DNA of 64,000 bases from Lachnospiraceae bacterium MD308 (GCA_000403475.2 KE159795.1:348561-412560), one strand, 5' to 3'. Counted from the stretch's first letter, positions 28,862 to 38,182 are shown. Translations and numbers: made by a program. Notes: generated by a model not told the origin, from the sequence alone.

Positions 28862-29527
28862 ATGAGTATCTTAAGCACAAAAAACCTGACGAAACAATAC
28901 GGAACAGAGCCAAACATCGTAAAAGCGCTTGACGATGTAAATATCTCCGTCGAGCGCGGTGAGTTCACCGCCATCATCGGCACTTCCGGCAGCGGCAAAT
29001 CCACTCTCCTCAACATGCTCGGCGGCCTTGACCGCCCCACATCCGGCAGCGTAAAGATTGACAAATTCAATCTGGCCAAATTAAGCGATGAGGACTTGAC
29101 CGTCTTCCGCCGCCGCCACATCGGATTCATCTTCCAGAATTACAATCTGGTTCCCATTTTAAATGTATATGAAAACATCACCCTGCCCATTCAGCTTGAC
29201 GGCAAGACACCCGATGAGATGTTCATCCAGCGCATCCTGTCACTCCTGGGGCTTGAAAGAAAGCTCTACAACATGCCGAACACCCTCTCCGGCGGACAGC
29301 AGCAGAGGGTCGCCATCGCCAGGGCGCTTGCCGGAAAGCCGTCCATCATCCTGGCGGATGAGCCCACCGGCAACCTGGACAGCAAGACAAGCGACGAAGT
29401 TATCGAACTTTTAAAGCTCACCAGCCGGGAATTTGACCAGACCATCGTCATGATCACCCACAATCCGGAAATCGCCGCCCAGGCCCACCGCCGCATCCGC
29501 ATCGAAGACGGACGGGTATACGAGTAA
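28862..29527 (+). CDS. ABC transporter ATP-binding protein (MacB/BceA type)
   Basis: A 221-aa ATPase with Walker A GTSGSGKST, Q-loop FIFQNYNLVP, signature LSGGQQQR and Walker B IILADEPTGNLDS. This is the short form that pairs with FtsX-type permeases in antimicrobial-peptide export or sensing and in lipoprotein-release-like systems. The next gene, 16 bases on, is that permease. AGAGG lies eight bases before the ATG. The upstream gap holds a possible promoter (TGGCAA, 16 bases, TATACT) and no gene. Confidence 0.95.
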   Translation: MSILSTKNLTKQYGTEPNIVKALDDVNISVERGEFTAIIGTSGSGKSTLLNMLGGLDRPTSGSVKIDKFNLAKLSDEDLTVFRRRHIGFIFQNYNLVPILNVYENITLPIQLDGKTPDEMFIQRILSLLGLERKLYNMPNTLSGGQQQRVAIARALAGKPSIILADEPTGNLDSKTSDEVIELLKLTSREFDQTIVMITHNPEIAAQAHRRIRIEDGRVYE

Positions 29528-29543
29528 AGGAGGCGTACGAGAA

Positions 29544-32186
29544 ATGACAGCAAAGGATCCAAAGCAGGCACAGATGAAAACAGAGACAACACGCAGAGAC
29601 AACACGCAGAGCCAAAACAGCCAAAACGCGCAGAAACGAAGTGGCAGGCCGCCACACTCTTCCGCCGTAAAGACGCTGACGGTACGCAGCTTAAAGAAAA
29701 ACAAAGGCCGCAATCTGGCAGCCATCCTTGCCATCATCATGACCACCATGATGTTCACCACTCTCTTCACCCTTGCCCAGAGCATGGGAAAGAACATGAT
29801 CCAGATGTATTTACACCAGTCCGGCACTACCGCCCACTCCACATGCAAGAGCCTGACAGACTCCCAGATCGAGGCGATTGCCGGCCACCCAGACGTAAAA
29901 TCCTACGGGAAAAGCATCGTCCTTGGAATGGCAGAAAACGAATCCCTCACCGGGCGCCAGCTGGAAATCCGCTATGCCAGCGACCAGTACGCAAAAGATG
30001 ATTTCTCATTTCCCGCGGAAGGCTCCATGCCGGAAAAAGAGTCAGAGATTGCGCTTGATACCCTCACTTTAAAACGGCTGGGCATCACGCCTGAGATCGG
30101 CGCTCCTGTAACTCTTAACTGGCGCAAAGACATTACAAAGAAAAAGGTAACTTCCGACACCTTCACCCTCTGCGGATGGTGGGAGGGAAACCTTTCCTCC
30201 TACTCCAGCATGGCATGGGTCAGCGAAGACTACGCATTGAGGATGTGCGGCGGCATCGGCGCGCCTAAGGAGGGGCAGCTCCTCGGCCAGCGGATGATGG
30301 GCATTTCCTTTGAAAATACAGAACATATTGAAGAAAAGACGAAAAAGGTACTGGAAGACTGCCATCTTTCCTCACTGGAATTCAACACGAATCTGGCATA
30401 CTCCTCCGAGACCGCCAAAAGCATCCTGGCGGAAAATCTGTCGGTATACGCCGGCATGATCCTTGTATTCCTGGCGGGGTACCTGGTCATCTTCAACGTA
30501 TTCCAGATATCCGTAGCGTCAGACATCCAGTTTTACGGGAAGTTAAAGACACTTGGGATGACCGCAAAGCAAATCCGCAAAGTCATTCTCGGACAGGGGG
30601 CGCTTTTATCTCTCGCGGGGATTCCCCTCGGCATGGCAGCGGGCTACGGACTGGGATTTATGCTGGTGCCGGTTTTCATCCCTGCCCTTGGAACGGAGTC
30701 TGTCGTCTCTGTAAACCCGCTCATATTCGCAGGCTCGGCGGTATTTGCCCTGGCCACAGTGATGAGCTCCTGCCTGCTCCCGGCGCGCCTTGCCGGAAAA
30801 GTCTCCCCGGTGGAGGCGCTAAAATACACAGACGCCCCAGCCGGAACAAAGAAAAAGAGCAGGCGCAGGAAAAACGGAGCCTCTATCTTAAGAATGGCAT
30901 GGGCAAATCTGTGGCGCAGCCCGAAACGGACTGTCTTAGTCACCGCGTCCCTGACATTGGGTCTGCTTTTGATGACATTCTTCTATGCAAAAAACGCAAG
31001 CTTTGACATAGAAAAATACCTGACAGACCTTGCCGTCTCCGACTTCCAGATAGACGATGCCACAAACAGCTACATCGGAGGCTACAATCCGGAAAGCCGG
31101 ACTATAAGCGATTCGCTCCTTGATAGGATTTCTTCCTTAAAAGGGCTTGAAAAATCCGGAGCGCTCTATTCAAGAGAGGTTTCCATGCCCATAAGCCAGC
31201 AGGCGAAGGATAATTTCCGTAACTTTTACACAAAAGAGGCGCTGGAAGAATTCCAGTCCTACGATTCTACTTTCCCCCAATGGAAAGAAGGCTTTGACGC
31301 AGCCTTAGCAGGAAATGACGCTCCCCACACTGTCTACGGAGCAGACGGCCCCGTCCTCGATGCCGCTGTAAGCGAAAACTATATCCTTGACGGAGCCTTT
31401 GACACAGAAAAATGGGAAAAAGGCGGCTATGTCCTGGCCATCGGCCCATCTACAGACCCCCAGGAAAACCTCCCTACCTACTCCGTGGGCGAAACCATAA
31501 ATATCCAGGGGAAATCCTTTACCGTCATGGCCGTACTGCACCCTCTGTATCCCATGACAGCCGGCATCCGCCCTGCATTTGACCTGCCGATCATCCTCTC
31601 AGCCGACGATTTTTTAGGCATATGGCCAGAGAGCAGCCCCAGGAAATACTACTTTAACATTTCCGATGAAAATATCGAAAAGGCGGATCAGATTCTGAGC
31701 GAATACCAGAAGTCTGACGCTCCGGGCATGAACATCACATCCCGCAAAAGCATCCAGGCGCAGTATGAGTCCGAGACCCGCTCATCGGCAGTCATCGGCT
31801 ACTCCATCAGTATCATCATCGCGTTAGTCGGCATATTAAACTTTATCAACAGCATGGTTACGGCAATCATTTCCCGCAAGAAAGAATTTGCCATTATCCA
31901 GAGCGTCGGCATGACAAAGCGGCAGCTAAAGCAGATGCTTACATTCGAAGGGATTTACTATGCCGGGATTACCTTAATCCTCTCCTACCTGTTAAGCCTG
32001 CCCCTTATCGGCATACTGCTGCGGGCCATGACTGAGGGCACCGGGTTTTCCACCTTCCGTTTTACAGTGCTGCCGTTAGTAATATGCACGCCGATACTAT
32101 TAGGGTTTGCGGTGCTCATACCGTATATCTGCTTTAAGAACCTGGAAAGGCAGAGCGTCACTGAAAGGCTGCGGGCAGCGGACTGA
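29544..32186 (+). CDS. FtsX-type ABC transporter permease, long form
   Basis: An 880-aa permease. A polar N-terminal arm of about 45 residues is rich in Gln, Asn, Thr and Arg and is encoded partly by tandem DNA repeats. Next come a first membrane helix, a large extracytoplasmic domain and the first FtsX block (about 295-420). Then a second helix follows (about 480), a second extracytoplasmic domain and the C-terminal FtsX block (about 750-870, with GMTKRQLKQMLTFEG). It works with the ATPase encoded just before it. The substrate is unknown; antimicrobial peptides or lipoproteins are usual for the class. A long terminator closes the operon. Confidence 0.93.
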   Translation: MTAKDPKQAQMKTETTRRDNTQSQNSQNAQKRSGRPPHSSAVKTLTVRSLKKNKGRNLAAILAIIMTTMMFTTLFTLAQSMGKNMIQMYLHQSGTTAHSTCKSLTDSQIEAIAGHPDVKSYGKSIVLGMAENESLTGRQLEIRYASDQYAKDDFSFPAEGSMPEKESEIALDTLTLKRLGITPEIGAPVTLNWRKDITKKKVTSDTFTLCGWWEGNLSSYSSMAWVSEDYALRMCGGIGAPKEGQLLGQRMMGISFENTEHIEEKTKKVLEDCHLSSLEFNTNLAYSSETAKSILAENLSVYAGMILVFLAGYLVIFNVFQISVASDIQFYGKLKTLGMTAKQIRKVILGQGALLSLAGIPLGMAAGYGLGFMLVPVFIPALGTESVVSVNPLIFAGSAVFALATVMSSCLLPARLAGKVSPVEALKYTDAPAGTKKKSRRRKNGASILRMAWANLWRSPKRTVLVTASLTLGLLLMTFFYAKNASFDIEKYLTDLAVSDFQIDDATNSYIGGYNPESRTISDSLLDRISSLKGLEKSGALYSREVSMPISQQAKDNFRNFYTKEALEEFQSYDSTFPQWKEGFDAALAGNDAPHTVYGADGPVLDAAVSENYILDGAFDTEKWEKGGYVLAIGPSTDPQENLPTYSVGETINIQGKSFTVMAVLHPLYPMTAGIRPAFDLPIILSADDFLGIWPESSPRKYYFNISDENIEKADQILSEYQKSDAPGMNITSRKSIQAQYESETRSSAVIGYSISIIIALVGILNFINSMVTAIISRKKEFAIIQSVGMTKRQLKQMLTFEGIYYAGITLILSYLLSLPLIGILLRAMTEGTGFSTFRFTVLPLVICTPILLGFAVLIPYICFKNLERQSVTERLRAAD
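29583..29608 (+). repeat. 13-bp tandem repeat in the permease 5' coding region
   Basis: GAGACAACACGCA occurs twice head to tail, followed by a third partial copy and by a doubled GCCAAAAC. Thirteen is not a multiple of three, so loss or gain of one unit would shift the permease frame. Confidence 0.8.
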
Positions 32187-32203
32187 ATATTTTGCAGCAG
32201 CCA

Positions 32204-32255
32204 AAAGACAAAAAAGAGGAGCGGCTTAACTGGCCGCGTCCTCTTTTTTGTCTTT
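32204..32255 (+). terminator. Strong terminator after the ABC transporter operon
   Basis: AAAGACAAAAAAGAGGA (32204-32220) pairs perfectly over 17 bp with the matching arm at 32239-32255, with a short GC stem in the loop. The second arm holds a T run. Confidence 0.9.
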
Positions 32256-32285
32256 ATTTGCCGGAACTTACAAAGGCAATTTTGC

Positions 32286-32582
32286 TCATACTGTTCTTTC
32301 GGCTTTTAATTTCTTTACCTCATCAAGAGAAAGCCCAGAAATATTCGCAATTTCTTCCAGAGCATATTTTCCGGCTGCCAGCATACGAAGAGCAACCTCT
32401 TTTAAAGATTCACTTCTCATATCTTCCATGATTTTACACATCTCATCCACTCCTTTCGGGTTCTCTTTTAGATACCGTGTTCGATTTGCCATTAATTCAA
32501 AATTCATATCATCTGCTTTGGTGCAATTAAAATCGCTCATGAGTTTTCCAATGGCAGAATCACCACGATATTCACCATTCTC
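32286..32582 (-). pseudogene. Rpn-family nuclease gene, part after the group II intron
   Basis: The 3' part of an Rpn/PD-(D/E)XK transposase-like gene. It resumes with ENGEYRGDSAIGKLMSDFNC directly after the intron and runs to EEIANISGLSLDEVKKLK, the usual helical C-terminus of the family. It is in frame with the part before the intron if the intron is removed near 32583. An internal ATG at 32540 could give an 84-aa stub, but no ribosome site supports this. Confidence 0.85.
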
Positions 32583-32590
32583 TAGTAGAT

Positions 32591-32652
32591 ATGGGGATTA
32601 CTCCCCATACCCCTATACAAAACCGTACGTGCGCTACTAACGCATACGGCTT
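32591..32652 (-). ncRNA. Group II intron domains V and VI
   Basis: Domain V is the conserved hairpin AGCCGTATGCG/CGCACGTACGGTT (32652-32621). Domain VI follows with ATGGGGAGTAATCCCCAT (about 32607-32590), including an unpaired A as a candidate branch point. Confidence 0.8.
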
Positions 32653-32671
32653 TTCACTTTACATTCATATG

Positions 32672-33988
32672 TCATCTACCTAGCAAACTCACCCTGATTT
32701 GTGGCTGTATTAATGGAAAAGTTCTCAATAGTCCTTTGGTGTAAGCTTCCCATGTATAGCTCCTTCTTTGGCTTCTGCGGTTCAGCCACTTAAACAGCAA
32801 CATCTTTGTATTGTGCAGATACAGGCATATTTCCTCCATGTTATCTGTCACTCCATAATACTGGTAATGTCCTCTTAGTTTGGCATTTACCATCCTGAAT
32901 ACCCATTCCAGCGGCATATCCCTGTGGCTCTTTATCCACTCTTTCATCGCCTTTGTCTTGCTGCGTAGTTTCTTACGGCTTGTCTTTACTTTACACCGGA
33001 AAAAGCGTTTCTTTGCATCCACTCCACAGTAAAATGTAAATCCCAGAAAGTCAAATGTCTCTGGCTTCCCTTCGCCTCTCCTTTTCCTGTCTTCCTCCGC
33101 AAATCTCCCAAATTCCAGTATTCTAGTCTTCTCTTCCGCCAGCTCCAGCCCATATTTGGCAAACCGTTCCTCCAGCCTCTGACGGAACACTTCTGCCTCA
33201 TACTTTTTCTGAAAACAGCAGACAAAGTCATCAGCATAGCGTACTAAATAACTCTCTCCCCTACACTGTCTCTTCACAATCACATCAAACCAGTTATCCA
33301 GCACATAATGCAGGTATATATTCGCCAATATTGGGCTCGCCCCATTTCCCTGCGGGGTCCCCCTTTCACTGTCAAGATACCTGCCATCTTCCATGATTCC
33401 CGCTTTCAGAAATTTCCCTATGATTCCAAGGAATTTTCTGTCCGCTATGTCATGTGCCAGCATCTTCATCAGCCATTCGTGGTTTACATTGTCAAAGAAT
33501 CCCCTGATGTCTGCCTCTACCACATAATTCGTCTTCTGATACCTCACTGTCTCAACGACCTTCTTTACTGCCTTGTGGCAATTCCGGTTTGGTCTGAATC
33601 CATAGCTCTCGTCATAAAACTTCGGCTCATAAATCTGTTCCAGTATCTGTGCAATTGCGTTTTCCACCAGTTTATCCTCGTAACAGGATATGCCCAGCGG
33701 CCTCATTTTGCCTTTCGTCTCTTTCGGAATATAAACCCGTCTTGTTGGATTTGGGCTGTAGCTTCCGCTCTTCATTCTCTTTACAAGATTCTCAAGGTTT
33801 TCTTCCAGATTCTGTCCATATTCTTCTTTTGTCACTCTGTCTATGCCGCTGGCCTTGTTCTTATCCATAGCCTTATGGATTGCTTTCAGGCTTCCAACAT
33901 TGATATACGACGCCAGATTCTGGACTTTTCCATCTGTTGCGTTCGCTTTTGCGATGTTATATTGTATTCCAAGTAATTCATTTATCAC
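32672..33988 (-). CDS. ltrA: Group II intron reverse transcriptase/maturase
   Basis: A 438-aa intron-encoded protein that helps splicing and copies the intron into new DNA sites. The fingers contain RRVYIPKETKGKMRPLGI and the palm GTPQGNGASPILANIYLHY. The catalytic YADDF box is present, and the thumb/maturase domain has LRGHYQYYGV. There is no HNH endonuclease domain after the maturase region, as in intron classes that use other priming routes. A GTG start at 33988 fits AAGGAG ten bases upstream; the frame is open further upstream but without a ribosome site. All catalytic motifs look intact. Confidence 0.93.
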   Translation of the reverse strand: MINELLGIQYNIAKANATDGKVQNLASYINVGSLKAIHKAMDKNKASGIDRVTKEEYGQNLEENLENLVKRMKSGSYSPNPTRRVYIPKETKGKMRPLGISCYEDKLVENAIAQILEQIYEPKFYDESYGFRPNRNCHKAVKKVVETVRYQKTNYVVEADIRGFFDNVNHEWLMKMLAHDIADRKFLGIIGKFLKAGIMEDGRYLDSERGTPQGNGASPILANIYLHYVLDNWFDVIVKRQCRGESYLVRYADDFVCCFQKKYEAEVFRQRLEERFAKYGLELAEEKTRILEFGRFAEEDRKRRGEGKPETFDFLGFTFYCGVDAKKRFFRCKVKTSRKKLRSKTKAMKEWIKSHRDMPLEWVFRMVNAKLRGHYQYYGVTDNMEEICLYLHNTKMLLFKWLNRRSQRRSYTWEAYTKGLLRTFPLIQPQIRVSLLGR

Positions 33989-34546
33989 GTTGCCAGCTCT
34001 CCTTTGTCTGCATGACCCTGATTTACCTGAAGCTGTAAAGTGTACACCCCTTCCCTCCACTGTGATTGGCAGTTTCTTTGGTACTATGAGTGTATCGGAC
34101 TTCCTGCTGTCCTTTTGGATTCCTGCCTCATTCCTTCGGTTTGGTTTCCATACCTTCTCTTTTCAAGGAGACAGCAGGATCTCGGCTGTTCCGTATAATA
34201 TAATTATCATCAACCTCGCCAAGCTCTCAGACTGGGGGATGCCCTTATTCCCTCGCCCTATCGGTCATAAGGGTGTTGTCTGCTGCGTATGTAAGCGCAT
34301 CGACCATTTCCAACCCTATATCTATTTCCCAGCTCAATCACTTCACTTTCGTTTCGGCTCTGTTGCTCCCTGTCCTACGCTTAAGTCTGACGTTACCGCT
34401 TCGACTCCAAGGACTCGGTACAGGCGGTTGGCTAAACCTTACCTGACAGGATTCTCCTGTTTTATATTATCAGCTTACAAAGACAGGCAGAAGTATCTCC
34501 GCCTGTCAGTGGAAATCAGCTATGCTGATTTCTCAGCCCGCGCCAC

Positions 34547-35043
34547 ATAAAGGATATGCTCCCCATCTTCAAAAAATTTACCCGTTGCAAGGTTAATTCT
34601 TTCAATAGGATAAACTGCCTCACCCTGATTATAAAAATCTTTTTCGATGATAAAGATTGTATATGTGTCTGGCAATTCTTTAAATTCCTGACCGGAATGG
34701 AGGTTCTCTATATCCATTACGCTTGAATGATATCTTGCTCTGTGTGGGTCTGATCCCTTGTCCTGCCTTTGGATTTCCAAATTATATTTTTTCCGGCCGA
34801 ATCCGTTCCATATGCGTCCAGGCAGATAGAACGTGCTCCAGCCAGCCTTTTCATATCTTTCTGTGTTTCACAATCAGTTATAATTAAATCCGGTTTATCC
34901 GTGATAATGCGTAACACAAATTCAGCCAATGGAATGTTATCTTTGAAAAGGCAACGCATAAAGTCATCATCAATTGGTCTTAACAATCGCAAACGCTGCA
35001 AATCTTCTTGATGTTGTTTATCCGCCACTGTCAATCTTCCCAC
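34547..35043 (-). pseudogene. Rpn-family nuclease gene, part before the intron, with frame break
   Basis: The N-terminal part starts MGRLTVADKQHQEDLQRLRLL and contains DNIPLAEFVLRIIT, typical of the Rpn/PD-(D/E)XK transposase-like family. At a run of six A (34792-34787) the frame must slip by -1 to continue as YNLEIQRQDKG, which holds the ExQ active-site pair, and on to the intron at HILY. Without slippage the product is a 108-aa stub. A deletion of one A or a -1 slippery site are both possible. Confidence 0.85.
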
Positions 35044-35560
35044 CTACTTTCTCTTTTGTATCGTATCTCCATACTACCATAAACCTCCTGATTTTACAAG
35101 GCAGGAGCGTCCTTGTCCGGTGTCGTGGTGGTAGTGTCCTCTGTGATTTTCACGCTGCTCATAAATTCTTCTTTACATATAATCAGGTTTTGCTGTCTCT
35201 TGCTCACAATCTCTTTCGCCGCCACTTTGACTTCCCTGACCCGTATACTGGTTTCCAAGCTCGCTATGCAGGAGGAGCACCTCTGTATCCCAGGCATTCA
35301 AGCACCCCTGCTTGATTTCCATACGTCATTTTCTCTATTGTAATTAGTTTTGCATTTGATAAAATAAGCCGTTCAGATATATCGGGAACACTCCGCATCT
35401 ATGTGGTGGACGCCAAGGATATGGAAAAACACAGTGCGGATGAAAACTCGGAAGAAGATGTGAAAAAATATGCAATTGTTCATACTACAATAACATTATA
35501 AGGAGAGTTGAATTATTAGCCTGCCGCCCCACTCCCTCACACAAAAAAAACTGCGGCGCA
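35044..35560. other. Gap with gene fragments
   Basis: No intact gene. On the minus strand a 67-aa frame (35094-35297, start MPGIQRCSSCIASLET) has no recognised family. On the plus strand an open frame without a start (35316-35501) encodes SFAFDKISRSDISGTLRIYVVD... and ends KKYAIVHTTITL, which looks like the 3' end of a lost gene of unknown type. It is followed by AAGGAGAG but no ATG. Confidence 0.35.
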
Positions 35561-35582
35561 TCATCTGAGATGCTCCCGCAGG
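35543..35582 (-). terminator. Terminator of the phosphoesterase operon
   Basis: On the minus strand CTGCGG...CCGCAG forms the stem (35582-35551), followed by eight T (35550-35543). It overlaps the last codons and stop of the phosphoesterase gene. Confidence 0.9.
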
Positions 35583-36181
35583 TTTTCGTCCTCATATTCA
35601 AACACGCACCGCTCAAACGCATTGATCACATGCGTCTCCTGATACCTGTCATACCGCTTATGGTTTCTCCCGTAAGACATATGTACATGCCCGTGGAGGA
35701 AAAACCGGGGCTTATATTTTTCCAGCAGCGCAAGGAACACCTTGAACCCCTGATGGGGAAGGTCTCTCGCATCATTTAGCTCATAAGCCGGGGCGTGGGT
35801 CACAAGGATGTCAAAGCCCCTGTGCCGAAAAAGCTTGAACGCAAGCTTTCCCACCCTCCGTTTCATATCCCACTCCGTGTACTGATGCTCCCCGTTCCGG
35901 TATCTCATGGAGCCGCCAAGCCCCAGGATGCGAACCCCGTCATGGACATAGATCGCATCATCGATGCAGATGCACCCCTCCGGCGGCATCTCTCTGTATT
36001 TTTCATCATGATTGCCGTGGACGTAGAGCACCGGCGCTGAGGTGAAGGTAGCTAAAAAGGACAGATACCTCGGGTCTAAATCCCCGCAGGAGATGATCAG
36101 GTCGATCCCCTTAAGCTTTTCCTTCTCAAAATGATCCCACAGGTAGGCTGACTCCTCGTCCGCAATCGCAAGTATCTTCAT
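35561..36181 (-). CDS. Calcineurin-like metallophosphoesterase
   Basis: A 206-aa phosphoesterase with the metal-binding blocks CGDLDP, VHGNHDE, THAPAYE and LHGHVH in order. These ligands bind a two-metal centre that hydrolyses phosphomonoesters or diesters. The substrate is unknown. It begins eight bases after the ParB-like/BMP fusion gene, so the two form an operon and may share a signal- or nucleotide-related job (inference). A terminator follows at once. It is cytoplasmic. Confidence 0.93.
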   Translation of the reverse strand: MKILAIADEESAYLWDHFEKEKLKGIDLIISCGDLDPRYLSFLATFTSAPVLYVHGNHDEKYREMPPEGCICIDDAIYVHDGVRILGLGGSMRYRNGEHQYTEWDMKRRVGKLAFKLFRHRGFDILVTHAPAYELNDARDLPHQGFKVFLALLEKYKPRFFLHGHVHMSYGRNHKRYDRYQETHVINAFERCVFEYEDENLREHLR

Positions 36182-36189
36182 ATATCCCG

Positions 36190-38100
36190 CTATCCTTTCG
36201 CCTTATCTAAGCCCTGCTGCCCTACAACGGCCTTTGTGTGTTCTTTTAATTCCGTCTCTTTCGGGATGGAGCCGATGACATTTTCTGCCAGCCAGTCCAT
36301 CTCCATAATGGCCTCCGGTGAAAGGGTTCTGTAAGGATGCGCCTGCACGATTCCTTCCTGAGAGTAGAGAATCCCTGAAAACGGATTGAATTCTCCCCTG
36401 CTGATGGTATTTTTCAAAAGCTCCACCAGCCGTTTCGTGCCGATAGGGAGGTTTTGAGAGCAGATGACCCCCACAACGTCCGCCGACATCCCCCACCAGT
36501 AATTGATCGCCTTAGTGGTGGACGGGTCGTCGTCATATTTCCACGTGCCTTCCATAATGGTACGGATCAGTTTCTCATAGAAATTCCCCCACTGCCATAC
36601 AGGCATGGCAAGGCTTTTCGGGTATCCGTCATTCATCTCAAAGATGCCGAAATACCTTGACGCATCTTCCGGTATCACCATGTCCTTGCCGGATATGATG
36701 GACGCGTCGCTGTTCTTAAAGTTCCAGAGAGCGTCATTGTCCTTTTTGGCGCTCCAGTCCAGGTAAACCGTCGCCCGTGGATTAATCATCTTCGCCCCAA
36801 GGGCAAATGCATTGATGTTGGCGATTGTGCCGAAAATCGGGTAATCCGCGATATACGCCAGCTTATCGTTTCTTGCCATGGCTCCCGCGATCGCCCCCAT
36901 GAGGAACTTCGCCTCGTGCATCCGGGAGTAGTACGTGCGGATATAGCGGTGGGAAGTATTGAGCGAGCAGTTCAGTATCCGGATCTTCGGGTGGGCAATG
37001 GCTGCCTTGACGCTGGCCTGGGCAAAAGCAGGGGTCGTGGTAAAGATTAAGTTGCACCCTTCTTCCACCGCCTCCTCAAGCACATCCTCAACCGTATCCA
37101 CCGTCACATTTTCATAGCAGACCGTCGTAACCTCTTTCGGGAATCTCTGTTCAAGCTGGAGCCTTCCCAGCTCGTGTGCATATGTCCAGGCGGAAGTCAT
37201 CGGCGATTTTTCGTAGATGAACGCCGCCTTCAATTTCGTCACGCTTGCAGGCAGGAGCTTGTCAAAGATCGTCTTCTCCTTGAAAGTAGGGTCCATCTTC
37301 AGGTCAATCTCTTCCTCTTCCTGCAAAAGCTCGAACTCCTCCCAGCTCTTTTTCACCAATCCTTTAAGCTCGCTGGTCGTCATCTCCTCCAGATCCTCAT
37401 AATCATGGACTTTGATAAACGCAAGGAAGGCATCCCCCGGCGTGCAGTTAAGCTCATCCCCGCCATTTGCCTTAAACTCCGTCAGGAAACGGGTATATAT
37501 GGAACTGAAAGTCAGCTTATCGTCATCGCTCCACACCTCGTCCGGGTCTTTCCCCACTTCCTTTTGCAGCTCCACAAAGGAGCCTTCCTCTGAAAACCAG
37601 ACGTAGTTCACCTTGGACAGCTCATAAAATTCCATAAATTCATAGTAGATATTATTTTCCTTCTCCCCCGTCCTCTTCGGCACAATCCGGATCACAGTGC
37701 CGGGGATGGACACAACGTCAAAATATTTCAGCACGCTGACCCGCTTATTCCCCTCCAGGACGTAGAACTGGTTCATATACTCGTAAGCCTTGATCGGCTC
37801 TCTGATGCCCTCGTCTTCATGGCTCTTGCACAGCGTCACCCACTTCTGGGAAAATTCCGTTCCTACCTTTAAGATCGGCATAAAATTGGCCGCAAAGGCA
37901 TTGCTCCTGCCCCCCGTCTTCGTTCCCACGATCTGGCTCACCGGAATCTGCACAAGCCCCAGCGGAACCTCCGAGTAAAACCCTTTTGGCGGCAATATCT
38001 CGTCTAAAACCTGCAGCGTAGGGAGCTGCCCCTTCATCATCCGGTGCTGGTACTCTCTTTTGCCCATCCTGTACGCTTTATTGTAATCTTCCAACGCCAT
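36190..38100 (-). CDS. ParB-like domain fused to a BMP-type ligand-binding domain
   Basis: A 636-aa protein without signal peptide or lipobox. Residues about 50-125 resemble a ParB/sulfiredoxin-like fold (VPLGLVQIPVSQIVGTKTGGR, split as VPLGLVQIPVSQIVG and TKTGGR, then FYVLEGNKRVSVLKYFDV). An acidic helical region follows. From about 285 on there is a domain of the BMP/PnrA lipoprotein family, which bind purine nucleosides (KAAFIYEKSPMTSAW, NLIFTTTPAFAQAS, FLMGAIAGAMA, YPIFGTIANINAFALGA). Lacking export signals, the BMP part is probably an intracellular sensor and not a transporter subunit. AAGGAG is well placed. It is the first gene of an operon with the phosphoesterase. Confidence 0.85.
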   Translation of the reverse strand: MALEDYNKAYRMGKREYQHRMMKGQLPTLQVLDEILPPKGFYSEVPLGLVQIPVSQIVGTKTGGRSNAFAANFMPILKVGTEFSQKWVTLCKSHEDEGIREPIKAYEYMNQFYVLEGNKRVSVLKYFDVVSIPGTVIRIVPKRTGEKENNIYYEFMEFYELSKVNYVWFSEEGSFVELQKEVGKDPDEVWSDDDKLTFSSIYTRFLTEFKANGGDELNCTPGDAFLAFIKVHDYEDLEEMTTSELKGLVKKSWEEFELLQEEEEIDLKMDPTFKEKTIFDKLLPASVTKLKAAFIYEKSPMTSAWTYAHELGRLQLEQRFPKEVTTVCYENVTVDTVEDVLEEAVEEGCNLIFTTTPAFAQASVKAAIAHPKIRILNCSLNTSHRYIRTYYSRMHEAKFLMGAIAGAMARNDKLAYIADYPIFGTIANINAFALGAKMINPRATVYLDWSAKKDNDALWNFKNSDASIISGKDMVIPEDASRYFGIFEMNDGYPKSLAMPVWQWGNFYEKLIRTIMEGTWKYDDDPSTTKAINYWWGMSADVVGVICSQNLPIGTKRLVELLKNTISRGEFNPFSGILYSQEGIVQAHPYRTLSPEAIMEMDWLAENVIGSIPKETELKEHTKAVVGQQGLDKAKG

Positions 38101-38152
38101 AATCTATCTCCTTAATGTCAGTACAGTCATCATCGTTTCCTTAATTCGCCTC

Positions 38153-38182
38153 ATTATACACCATATGGCGCCTGGTTCACAA
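38153..38182 (-). promoter_or_regulatory. Promoter of the ParB-like/BMP operon
   Basis: On the minus strand TTGTGA (38182-38177), 18-base spacer, TATAAT (38158-38153), about 50 bases before the start codon. Confidence 0.65.

Larger units (their letters stand above)
32583..34546 (-). mobile_element. Group II intron with reverse transcriptase
   Basis: A retroelement of about 1.96 kb splitting the Rpn-like gene. The 5' boundary is placed at 34546, where the minus strand leaves the host frame after HILY and begins GTGGCGCGG, close to the GTGYG consensus. Domains I-IV of the ribozyme occupy the 34.0-34.5 kb stretch without a gene. Domains V and VI close the element. The 3' boundary is uncertain by a few bases (ATCTACTA region, 32583-32586). 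The host gene was probably already frameshifted. Confidence 0.85.

Noticed and set aside
24973-32186. Two-component pair and ABC transporter at 28.9 kb as one regulated unit
   Set aside because: A leftward AAA-ATPase gene lies between them, and no shared operator was seen. Proximity alone is not enough.
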